From the NCBI GenBank assembly GCA_907165065.1, contig OU015525.1, positions 30,074,037 through 30,138,036 on the forward strand: a stretch of 64,000 nt of DNA, read 5' to 3'. The notes under the pieces are model-generated. The model saw only the letters and a list, made by a program, of their open reading frames with translations. It had not been told where the DNA came from and searched no databases. The stretch is from Caprimulgus europaeus (taxonomy: Eukaryota; Chordata; Aves; Caprimulgiformes; Caprimulgidae). The position numbers and the translations under genes were made by a program. Below are positions 49,123 to 59,112 of the stretch, piece by piece (position 1 is the stretch's first letter; each line of letters starts with the position of its first letter).

Positions 49123-49208
49123 TTGTTGACTTTCTCTCCTATTGGCAGTGTCCCAGGCCGCATCTGACTGTGCTCTCTTCCAGACAGAGACCTTGTCGCA
49201 AAAAGACC

Positions 49209-50286
49209 ATGGTGACCCAGACAGAGGGCCTGCCCTGAACGGTGGCTGTTCAGGTCTCTGGCTGCAGGTAGTGCCAGAGCCTGCTGCTGCCGGGGGAGGG
49301 AGGGAGGCATTCCACCTGTGTGAGGTGTGAGCAGGTGATGATCTGCTCAGCATGGTGGTGAAATTTGAGGAGGTCGAGAAACAGAGGACCATCAGGGAGT
49401 GTGAGAAGGAGATTGAGTGATGGAGTAACTCCCTGGTGTGCCAGTCAGAAATGCCCCAGGAGGATACCCACCAAAAGGTGGTGGACTCCTCACACTGTCA
49501 GGCAGAGGGAGGAGACCTGAGGCAGCCCCTGCCCTGTTGCTGTTGGGCAGAGACAGGGGACCAAAAAGATGAGGAGGGTTGGAAGAAAGTCTCAATTTAG
49601 TGTTATGGGTGACCCCCCTCCCTACCTCCTTTGCTTCCTCAGGTGCCCCTCTGTAATATGTTTGAGGCCCTGGATATTGAAAGAGAGGTAGGTGATGATG
49701 TGGTGCAAGGCCTGCCTACAAGGTCACATAGGAAGGGGCAGTTCACTATGCACCTCAAGACTTCTTCTGATAAGAAAGAAGGGTAATTGTAGTAGGCGGT
49801 TCCCTTCTGAGGGGGACAGAGGGCCCAATATGCAGAGCTGACCCTCAACATAGGGAAGTGTGTAGTCTTCCTGGAGCCCAGATTAGGGATATCACCAGGG
49901 CACTCCCCAACCTGGTGTGCCTGATGGGCTACTACCCACTGCTGATCTTCCAGACAGGTGGGGAGGAAGCTGCATCCCGTAGACTGAGGGCAATGAAGAA
50001 AGATTTCAAGGCCTTGGGACAGTTGCTGAAAGGGTCTGGGGCACAAGTGATTTTCTCTTCCCTCCTTCCACTTTTGGGTGCTGATGTGAGATGGAATAGA
50101 AAAATTCAGACCACAGATGATTTGCTACAAACCTAGTGCTACAGGCAGGGCTTTGGGTTCTTTGATAATGACTGGTTTTATAAGACACCAGTCCAGACAG
50201 TGACACGTGGGGAAGGCCTATCCCGCAGGGGCAAAAGGAGGCTGGGGCAGGAATTGGCAGGGCTCATTTGGAGAGCTTTAAACTAG
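49209..50286 (+). pseudogene. CR1 ORF1 (zinc-finger and esterase), broken
   Basis: CR1 ORF1 encodes a protein with N-terminal zinc-binding cysteines and a C-terminal SGNH-type esterase, thought to act with the element RNA. A likely start is the ATG at 49209 in a strong context (accATGG). A stop follows after nine codons (CCC-TGA, probably a decayed CGA), another TAG lies in the GCR-CQ segment, and a frameshift falls within HSTCVRCEQV. The esterase part is readable from about 49783: VIVVGGSLLRGTEGPIC (usual GDSL reads GGSL, serine kept at 49801-49803), VCSLPGAQIRDITRALP, YYPLLIFQTGGEEA, GSGAQVIFSSLLPLLG. The end reads GKRRLGQELAGLIWRALN and a stop at 50284. Several breaks make it inactive. Confidence 0.85.
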
Positions 50287-50389
50287 ATTCTAAGTGGGAT
50301 GGGGTTACAGCTGGTCTTGTGCCAGTGGGGCAGTACTCTAGAATTGATGAAGACCAGGAGGCCTCCCACCCCACTAGGATGAAACTGGT

Positions 50390-50637
50390 GTACTTGGCTC
50401 GCTCCCTGAAATGCCTGTACACCAATGCACGCAGCATGGGGAATAAACAGGAGCAGTTATAAATCTGTTTTTGGTCAGGGGATTATGATCTGGTGGCAGT
50501 TACAGAGACATGGTGGGACAGCTCACATGACCGGAATGTGGTCATGTTTGGCTATGTCCTTCTTAGGAAAGACAGGCCAACAAGGAGAGATGGTGGAATT
50601 GCTATTTACATGAGAGAGCAACTGCAATGCATTGAGT
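50390..50637 (+). pseudogene. CR1 ORF2 start: APE endonuclease N-terminus, truncated
   Basis: Reads SLKCLYTNARSMGNKQEQL, then a stop (TAA at 50460-50462, where a Glu codon is usual), then in the same frame DYDLVAVTETWWDSSHD and LLRKDRPTRRDGGIAIYMREQLQCIE. The asparagine of the YTNARS segment and the glutamate of TETWW are metal-site residues of the APE-type endonuclease that nicks the target. The domain stops after about 80 residues, where the sequence jumps into the RT; the catalytic Asp/His residues further on are gone. Confidence 0.85.
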
Positions 50638-50893
50638 ACATTAGAGGAAGTACATGGCTTCACCAAGGAGAAGTTGTGCTTGACCAACCTTATAGACTTT
50701 TATGAAGACATAACCAGGTGGCTAGATGATGGCAGAGCAGTGAATGTGGTCTATCTTGATTTCAGTAAGGCATTTGACACTGTCTCCCACAGGATCCTCG
50801 CTGCCAAATTGAGGAAGTGTGGACTGGATGATCAGGTAGTGGGATGGACTGTTAACTGGCTGATGGGAAGAAGCCAGAGAGTTGTGGTCAGTC
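50638..50893 (+). pseudogene. CR1 ORF2 reverse transcriptase middle piece
   Basis: After the first internal junction the frame reads [29 protein letters not shown], then [19 protein letters not shown] (motif A with its Asp), then [26 protein letters not shown], and then breaks off into the octamer tail. The FADD motif and everything after it are missing. The piece is out of frame with the endonuclease part. It corresponds to residues about 153-234 of the 543-codon frame at 29064-30695 and is close to it in sequence. Confidence 0.88.
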
Positions 50894-50896
50894 CTT

Positions 50897-51008
50897 GTGA
50901 TTCTGTGATTCTGTGATTCTGTGATTCTGTGATTCTGTGATTCTGTGATTCTGTGATTCTGTGATTCTGTGATTCTGTGATTCTGTGATTCTGTGATTCT
51001 GTGATTCT
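50897..51008 (+). repeat. CR1 3' tail: 14 perfect octamers
   Basis: Exactly 14 tandem copies of GTGATTCT (112 bp) without a mismatch. CR1 elements end in two to four copies of this octamer instead of poly(A), so this tail is expanded several-fold. Antisense reading gives a repetitive RITESQNH peptide that is not a gene. Confidence 0.97.
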
Positions 51009-54000
51009 TTTCAAAAATATTTTATTCTACAGCATTGAATCCTCAAATGTGGATATTCCACTCTTCTACTGTTTTTTTAATAATCATTACAGCATAGGTA
51101 AAAAAAAGCAGTAGCTGCTCATCAAGAGTTATACTAATTACTGTAAATGAAAATAAGTAACTGGGTTTTTGTTTTGGTTTGGTTTTTATTTTTATTTGTT
51201 AAAATAACAAATCAACTAGTACCTACAGAAAAAAACTCCTCAAACTTTGAAACATTCAAAAATGTACTTTCCTAATTATTTGATTGCATTGTGATTGGCG
51301 ATATCATTCTTTCCTGTATATCATGCCATCTGTAAATATATCAAATCAGAAAACTCTTTGAATACAATTTTATTTTCAGTTTTCCTTTTTTAGCCATCTG
51401 ACCGTACACTTTTATATCTCTATATACATTGCCATTTGAAGTTCCTGCATTTAGTGTTCTACTGAATGTTTTTTACAACTGGGGTTCTCAAAAACACTGT
51501 AGAAGGGGAAGAAAGCAGACATCCGGTCCTTTCCCTCACCAGTGACTTCATAGGATGTTCTCCATCTGGCATATTTATACAATGTTCAGATATACTGCCT
51601 AATATTTATCTATAGGATAGACTTTATTTAAATAGAGATATAAGCACATCCTGTATAGGTACTTCATTATGTAGATATAAGTGTTTATATACACTGTTGC
51701 ATAATTCTAACCCAGAAGTGCAACACCAGATGAAAATACACACATACACTCATGCACCTGCACCAAATTCACTTAAGTCATCCAGAGGAAAGCTGGCTAA
51801 AATTCTAAGACTAGTCTCACAAAAAGGCAGTGTCCAATGCACTCCTTCTGTGACAAGGCCACAGCAAAATACATGGCTGTGGCATAGTACAGGGGCGAAA
51901 CATCTTCTCAAGGCTTCATTCTCTGTTACTGCTGTGTTTCCCTTTTCAGTCTATGCTGGGAAAAGCAGTTGTCACAGAGGTGGCTTCCTGGAATTTCTTC
52001 TGTTACATTTGAGTTTCTAGAAATTCACTCTAATCTAGATGTAATTACTCAATATAAATACTAGTAGTTTACATTTTCCTCTGTATTCCAGAACTTCCAG
52101 GATTCTGTTTCATAAATCAGTGCACTGCACTCAAATAACTACATATAGATTTTGAGACCACATCTGCTTGTGGATAAAATAAAAAAAAAATAGCTTAAGT
52201 TTTCACTTTAGTAATGTGCCTGAATGAAAGGTAATCAACCTGCAATTTCCAGAGCATTATGGATGTTCTTTATTTAAACAAGAAACACTAAGTGTTAGTG
52301 TTGTGTCATAGTGTAAATAATGAGAATACATTCAGTGTTCTGCACAATTCACAGAGAAGGCATTGTATATACTAAAGCCAGAAGTTCACATGCTGTTGTC
52401 TACAAAAAACAACTCTAGAAACCATTACTTAAAGCTATACCTGATCAGATGACCTGAAGGATTACTCCTGTGCAATTACTTCAAGCGGTTCAACCTGGAT
52501 ATGAAAGGGTTACAGGTTGTAAACATCATTCTATTATTCTTTTGACTGCAGAAGCAAGAACATTATATTCTTCCAGGAATTAACTTAACAGACATTTATC
52601 TCTTCCCCAGAAGACTTGAATGAGAGAGGCAAACCTCCTGATTCCAAGAAAAATGTGAGTCTGCTGAAAATTTTTTCATAGTAATATATGACATAACACC
52701 ACATTGCTCTTACAGGGAAGTTTATTGAGAAAACAATATATGTTAACTTTGCTTGCAGAATGAAAGTTTTCTCTGCTCAGTGCTAACTTAAAGCCATTGA
52801 ATTGTGTGTACAAGCAGAGATCACCAGAAATCAGGTTGAAACTTTGCAACATCTCGTCTTGCTAATCCAGTAGGAAATACTGCCTAGGATATTACCTGAC
52901 CCACCATCAAATTACCTGACCATCAACAAATCAGAAGCCTACTAACTGAGATTTTACCATATTTATCAAATGACTGGACAGAACTTTACAAAGATAAGTG
53001 TGAGAAAAATCTCTCTGGGTATCTGCGGCAGACTCAACCCTAAGCACCAACATGATGAATGCTACTCATGACATGCAGCATAGGAAGCAAACTTATGCAC
53101 CATTGTGATCCTCAGGCAAGAATGTCTTTGTAGAGCATGTTTAAGGACACTCAGCCACACTGAAGTTTAACACAGAAATTAGGATTTTTCCACTTTTAAT
53201 AAAAGCACACAGAGGTTGTGTTGACATAAAGTCTCAGAACTTGTATAGACTTGTGTTGGCTTGACCTGACTTTAGCTGTAACAGCAACTACCTCATGCTC
53301 AGATATTATTGCCTACATTTGTTTTCACTTGAGTTTAACTTAACGCAGTTTTGTGTTGCAACACCTATTGTTCATTAATAGACAGCAATAACAGGTAGTT
53401 ATTCCATTTAGGGTGATCTATGATTCTAGAAAGAAAATGTAGTATAGAACAAATCAGGCTTGGGGAGAAAACATAAATCACACTGGTCACTTTATGAATT
53501 GGGAATTTTAAAAAGAATAGTAAAACAAATATAATCTGGAAGTGAGAATCAGTCAAGACAAAACAAGGAAGCAGGCTGTCCTCATGAATCCAAGACTGAA
53601 AAGGTAGAAAGCTCCATGAGGAGAATCGTACCCTCTCTGTTGAAGACCTCTATACACCAAAGACATACTGCAACCCTAAAAACTTCCCATCCTTCTACAA
53701 GAAGATTCTGTTGACTGTAGGACCCAAAGAGACATTGAAAGGTTGAGTGTTAAACCAGAGAAAAGGGGTAGATACTCAGAAAAAAGTTCAATCTTTACAG
53801 TTATTAATAAAGCTATCTGTAATAATTAGATCCTTTGGACTGTAAGTGTTGTTATTACTGTAATCTAACTCCAGCAACAGATTACTGGGTCCTCAAAATG
53901 TATTCCCTTTTTGTCCTTATAAATCTTTTGAGTATAATAAAAATGATTAACCAATGCAAACCTAATGAAACTGTTTTCCTGAAAAAGTATTTTATCATTG

Positions 54001-57000
54001 CTTCTTTTTTTCTGTTCAGGAAAAAAAAAAATGGTTTCTACAAACAGAAACCATTTAGCATTCCTCATGCTTCTAATCTTTCAGAATAGCTTGAGTCTAG
54101 TAGGGAGAAAAAGACTTGTCATCTTGATAATATTCATGGTCCATGACAATTTTAATAAGAATTACCATTATCAATTATAAAGAATTCTGTATCTTAACTG
54201 TAAGAAGTTGGTTTGGAGAAGTCAGTGCCCACTTCCTGTAGTGCAGTCATCAAAGTTGGCAAGCCAGCAGAAGTAAATCAGAGGGTGATGATCAAAACGA
54301 CTGAACCTGAAACTGTCAGTGAATATTGTCTGACTCAGGTCTAAGGGTATTTCTCTGAACACTAGTGTCTAGGATGTCTGTCTCTTTACTGTATGTATTA
54401 CCATGCTCCAACTCAGTAGAGTAGTCACAGAGACCAACATGGAAAAAAAAAATAAGATCAAGAAGATACTTTGCTCTACTGCATATTAACCTGAAAAAAA
54501 AAAAAATAAAACAAAACCAAACAAAAAACCCCAACAGGTATTCTCACATTTAGCTCAAGCTATAGTTCTTACAGGCTGAAGAAAATCTAGGCCAGAAGCA
54601 ATACAAAGTAAGGTTATGTAGGACTGATTTTTTTTCTATAACCATTAATGCATATTTATTTCAGTTTTTACTTTACTACTCCTGTGTCACTTTTGCTGGT
54701 GACTGATCTCTTCCTTTTCCAATCATGGCTTGGACCATGAACAAGTATCTGCCAAAGCATCATTGAGGGTAGATCTGCAAAGAAACACGACACTTGAAAT
54801 GTCATTTTACTTTTTCAAAACATAAGATGTGTGATAGTCCAATTTATGGTCACTACAGCTAGAGAATGTGAGAGCAGAAGTCTAGCTTAAAGGTGGTTAA
54901 ACAAACAGGTCAGAGGGTAGTTGATAGGTTTTTCTCATCTCTTCAAGAAAGTCTTGACCTCTTGGCTAACTGTGAGTAATTGGTAACAGTAGGACTCTCC
55001 CAACAGGAAAAAAATATAGACTGAAACAAAACAAATGTGGAAGCACTGTCCTAAAAACAAAGAAAGGTAGGCCTATCCTCCAAGTATCTTTATGTGAAGA
55101 TAAGTGATAACCAATTAATAAACAGCTCTGATGATAGCATCACAAATAGGTTAAAAAACATCTTATTTGTAATACTGTGACTCTGCTGTTTTTTCTTTGA
55201 ACCAAAAGAATAGCAGTGTGGTACCTGTTGTTTTCCCACGTTCACCTTCAGGTACCTTAAATGCTTTCAGAGTTGTGTTGTCAGCCGTGCCTACCATAAT
55301 TGTACTAAGAGATCTTCATATTCACATGTTATTATGTTATTTGTTATATTCCTAGCAAAACATATACAGAGCTAGCAGAATATTCTGATAAGGTTGTTTT
55401 TTCAACCAATCCATTACATAACATACATTAATTCTGGTATGTCAGCTTACCTGTTTTACAACAGCTGCAGGTATTTCAACTGTTGAAGTACTGCATCCTA
55501 AACATTAGAACATTTTCTAGAATTACATGTCTAGGCATATGCTTAACAGCAAAACTTACTTTTGTAGACGTTTATCATTTGGTTTTTACGAAGGTTCAGT
55601 CTAAAATGAATTAACTCCCAGTGTAATGAGAACTTTAGGCACTGCACAAAGCTCTGAAGACTATCCAAAAGACAAGGCACTATTTCTTCTATGTCATAAA
55701 TGTTAGTACATAGTTTACTTATTAAGCTAAATGAAAGGACAGTGAAGGTTTTTTTAGATTGTCTTTAAGGGTTGAAAATTGGCCTGGGGAAGCTGGGCAA
55801 GGAGTGGGAATTGCAATATCATTAAGGCAAGCCATCCTCATTAATGTTTTTTCCAATATTGAAAAAGAAGTAGCTTTGCAGATTTTAATCTCAGAAGAAT
55901 GTTTGAATGAAACATTATTTTCATTATAAAACAGAAAATATTTGGCTCGGAGAATCAGAAATGTATTTTACAGTGTGTTTAAAAATTCACTATTTCAGCA
56001 CTTTTATTAAACCAGTTCCTGTGTTCTTTGTTTTAAACTCTTTTGCTATAATCTCATAATTTACTGATTGATCTTTCAGTTTTCCATTTCTGTAGGTCAT
56101 TCAGTAATATATACAGTCACTCTCAAGAAATATCTTTTTGATTATTCTGTAAAGGCTTCTTTCTTTAAAAGTACTCAGTTAAGGAAAGCAACTTAACACA
56201 AAAGCAAGTAAAGGTACTTGACAATTATGTAAATCTGAAGCTGTGCCTCCTAAAGTATTATACCTTGTATGAATTTAAGGTAACTGAACAAATAAAGACA
56301 TAACAGCAGGATATATGTTTTTCTAATGAGAAAACAGCAAAGGGAACTGTACCAAATTATTGGAACTTCATTCATGAACCGAGATTCCCTTTCTTCCTTT
56401 CTGTATCACATTTTCTTCATCCAGCAAAGATAATTACATGCTTTTTATTGTAACCTCTTATCTTTTGACCACATATTTAAAATGTGGTATCCAGTTAGCG
56501 TCCACCTTTTTTTTTTTTTTTTAAACTCTCCTTCTAGTCTCTTTTATGTTGAAATTGTCCTTTAAAATTCCTTGGTGGCCAAAATAATAAAAATAGAAGT
56601 TCCAATCTGTTTGTGAGAGTACATTTTTCAGCCTTTTAGCTGATATATTTTTTCCAAAAGAACTTACTTGGGTTTGTGCATTTCCTTAATGTCCCTATGC
56701 AGACATGACCAGAAAAAGAACAATTCCATTTTTGAAAAATATTTATTTTGGAGATACATTCTTCTAATGCAAGAAATAAACATTGCAGAAATACCCGTGC
56801 TCCTTGACAAAATATAAAAGAGGATTAGCTAAAAATAGACTACTTCTCATTTTCAAAATTACAACCCCAGGGATGAATCTGAGAGAGCTGAACATGCATT
56901 TCCCACATGGAAAATTCCTCAAATCCTGGCTGATCTCAGGATTATCACAGTTTCCTCCCTTATTCATCTTTAAAAACAAACAACCCTCTAATACAGAGGT

Positions 57001-58045
57001 TTTCTCCCAACAAATTATTTTTTACAGGCAAATTCAAAATCAAATGAGATAGTAGGAAGACTCCAGATGACTTTCATGGGATTTGGCTAAGGTTCTTAGG
57101 ACTGAAGACAGTTGGTATATATTTTCCAACTGTACTTGGTATAACACAGTTCTGATCCTGACTGATAATGCTATATGCTCCAACAATGTCAGAAATGAAT
57201 AGCAATAACAATGCAAACATAGGCAGGATCATAAAAGAAGTTTAAGCATGAAGACTAGGTCTAAAGATACAAGAATTAAAAGATTTATGTGATATCAAAT
57301 AGCAAAAATCATCCAGAGAAGTTAAAGAATTTCTTAAATGCCCATCATAATTATGTTAATAAAATTATATGAAGGAAATCTGATTGTTTTCTGTATGATT
57401 GGTTCTAAGTTCCATGCTTCATTCTGAATGGTTTTTGCCTATTCTGTACCCTAAACTGGTTATTGTTATAAGCTTGGTTGCAAGAAACTCAAATAAAAAG
57501 TATTTTTATTATTAGAGAGATAAAACATTACTTCAACTTTGCAAAAGATGCCTAGAGCTAAGTATATATAAAAACCTCTGGTAGAACTCAAGCTTTGTAA
57601 GGGTAAACACAATCTGCCTTAAAGCAAGCTATTTCCTAAATAAATTAAGTATGTAGCATGTGTGCTCCTCATTTTAAGGAAGACGAACACAGGACTGTTG
57701 TCTTTTCATTATATACATATTGCCTCCGAAGTTATTCTGGTTCTTGAGTTAGTTAGTCTAGCTGTGAAGTTTTAGTCTTGAAAGAAGCACATATGTTGCT
57801 GACTCTCAGGTGGAGATTTGAGATTTCCCTGTAAGCCACAGAATTTTCTTCTTTATTAAAACTGGACCCAAGATGTCTGAACTTAGTTTCAAATTTGTTG
57901 GAAGATCACTTATGAAATTAGTCCATTACTTTCCATGCTGATAGACATCTCATCTTTCCTCTTTGATTTATCTGGCCATTTTCTGGGATATCAGGTTTTT
58001 TTTTTGTATTCTGTTTGTGTGACATCCATTGCCTGAGACCTCATT
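51009..58045. other. Gene-free AT-rich DNA
   Basis: No recognised gene. A/C-rich tracts lie at about 51160-51200 (as G/T on the plus strand) and 54484-54535, a hairpin at 54029-54056, and a T run at 56507-56522. The frame at 51697-52020 (107 codons) starts with TTG and has no motif. Confidence 0.55.
54029..54056. repeat. Perfect hairpin, 11-bp arms and 6-nt loop
   Basis: aaatggtttct (54029-54039) and agaaaccattt (54046-54056) are exact reverse complements around acaaac. It follows an A run. No associated element was found. Confidence 0.85.
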
Positions 58046-58290
58046 ATAGAACCATCAAATTACAGAAATGTTGATAGGAAGGTACCTTTGAAGTTTCCAT
58101 AGTCCAACCTTCCTCTCAAAGTGAGACCATCACTAACACAACCTCATGTTAGCCATGACTTTCTCTAGCTGACTTATAAAAACTTTTGGGGATGTATATG
58201 CCACAGTTCCCCTGCCTATCTTGGGCTAGTGCCACACTACTCTCCTACTGAGGGTAATCCAGCTCATAGTTAGCCTACTGCAGCCTTCCC
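58046..58290 (-). mobile_element. Old, diverged CR1 LINE 3' end
   Basis: The plus strand reads like a minus-strand CR1 3' end with many changes: an aaattacagaaatgttgatagg segment in place of the usual octamer-gttggaagg, then tagtccaacc, then segments recalling caaagcagggtcat and ggatggagattccacaacc. No open frame remains. Similarity is lower than in any other copy here, so it is an old insertion. The right boundary is uncertain. Confidence 0.65.
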
Positions 58291-58650
58291 CATGGATGTG
58301 CTACCCAGATACCATATTAATGCAATCAACTAAATACATAGTTAAGAAACACCAAAGTAATTTTAGTGAAGATGAGAGGACTTTCCTTCACACAGCTGTG
58401 ACACTAACTTTCTGGCACTATGCGTACAGTATTGTAAATAAATGTACAGTGTGACCTAGAAGGACTGAAATTTTCTGTTAAGGCTTTCTTTCATGGGAAG
58501 TATCTAGCATGTATAGTACATACTATGTGGTCACAGGAGATTAAGACTTCTCCTCTCTCCTTTAGGATAAATTTATTTTTAGAGTCTCAATAGTTTGTCA
58601 TTATTAACTGAGGGATAATGATATGGAATGGAATAGGTAACTGAGACATA
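58291..58650. other. AT-rich DNA, nothing recognised
   Basis: No gene or repeat recognised between two CR1 fragments. Confidence 0.6.
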
Positions 58651-59112
58651 GGCAGTGATGTGGGATGGAATAGAAGGATCCAGTCCATAAAACTTGGCTC
58701 CGAGACTGGTGCTACAGGCAGGTCTTTGGGTTCTTTGACAATGTCTGGTTTTATAAAACACCAGGCCTGACAGTAATTCATGGAAAAGGCCTAACTTGCA
58801 GGGGAAAAATGTTCTAGGACAAGAATTAGCAGAGCTCATTCATAGAGCTTTAAACTAGATTTGAAGGGGGATGGGGTTGTAGCTGGGTTTGCACCAGTGG
58901 AGCAGTGCTCAAGCATTAATGAAGGACAAAAGGCCTCCCAACCCCCTGGGGTGGAATCGGTGTGCCCAGCTCGCTCCCTGCAATGCCTGTACACCAATGC
59001 ACGCAGCGTGGGGAACAAACAGGAGGAGTTAGAAACCTGTGTGCGGTCAGGGGTTATGATCTGGTGGCAATTACAGAAACATGGTGGGGCAGCTCACATG
59101 ACTGAAATATGG
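58651..59112 (+). mobile_element. CR1 internal fragment, ORF1 end to ORF2 start
   Basis: Plus-strand piece colinear with about 50080-50545 of the 48486 element: the ORF1 C-terminus (FGFFDNVWFYKTPGLTVIHGKG, then a frameshift before the ALN-stop), the short inter-ORF region, and the endonuclease start, with a ggttatgatctggtggca segment and TETWW-type coding (ITETWWGSSHD). Both the CR1 5' end and 3' end are absent. An open frame at 58861-59208 covers the ORF1-ORF2 junction and is not a native gene; its antisense frames are shadows. Confidence 0.9.

Larger units (their letters stand above)
48486..51008 (+). mobile_element. CR1 LINE with both ends kept and ORF2 mostly deleted
   Basis: Plus-strand CR1 of about 2.5 kb, in order: GC-rich reiterated 5' region (48486-49140), ORF1 (49209-50286, broken), ORF2 start and endonuclease N-terminus (about 50390-50637), a jump into the RT (50638-50893), and a second jump straight to the octamer tail (50897-51008). 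A complete CR1 is about 4.5 kb, so over 1 kb is missing at each jump (estimates from known CR1 layout). Most CR1 copies lose the 5' end; this one keeps it. The flanks agcgttttctttcaaag-like (48465-48480) and attcttttcaaaa (51003-51015) share an imperfect tctttcaaa word that might be a target duplication. It could be a one-off deletion product or a non-autonomous subfamily. Confidence 0.88.

Noticed and set aside
48484-49392. Proline/serine/alanine-rich minus-strand frames of up to 139 codons
   Set aside because: GC-rich sequence has few stops. The frames overlap the CR1 5' region in antisense and show no motif or conserved start.
49858-50136. 92-codon frame as an independent esterase-like gene
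   Set aside because: It begins at an internal GTG and is the in-frame continuation of the CR1 ORF1 esterase segment that starts upstream.
50897-51008. Regular array considered as a CRISPR-like repeat
   Set aside because: Units are 8 bp, contiguous and without spacers, and the sequence is the CR1 tail in a vertebrate genome.
50832-51014. Minus-strand frame encoding repeated RITESQNH
   Set aside because: It is the antisense reading of the CR1 octamer array.
51697-52020. 107-codon plus-strand frame
   Set aside because: It begins with TTG, lacks any recognisable domain, and its length is plausible by chance in 64 kb.
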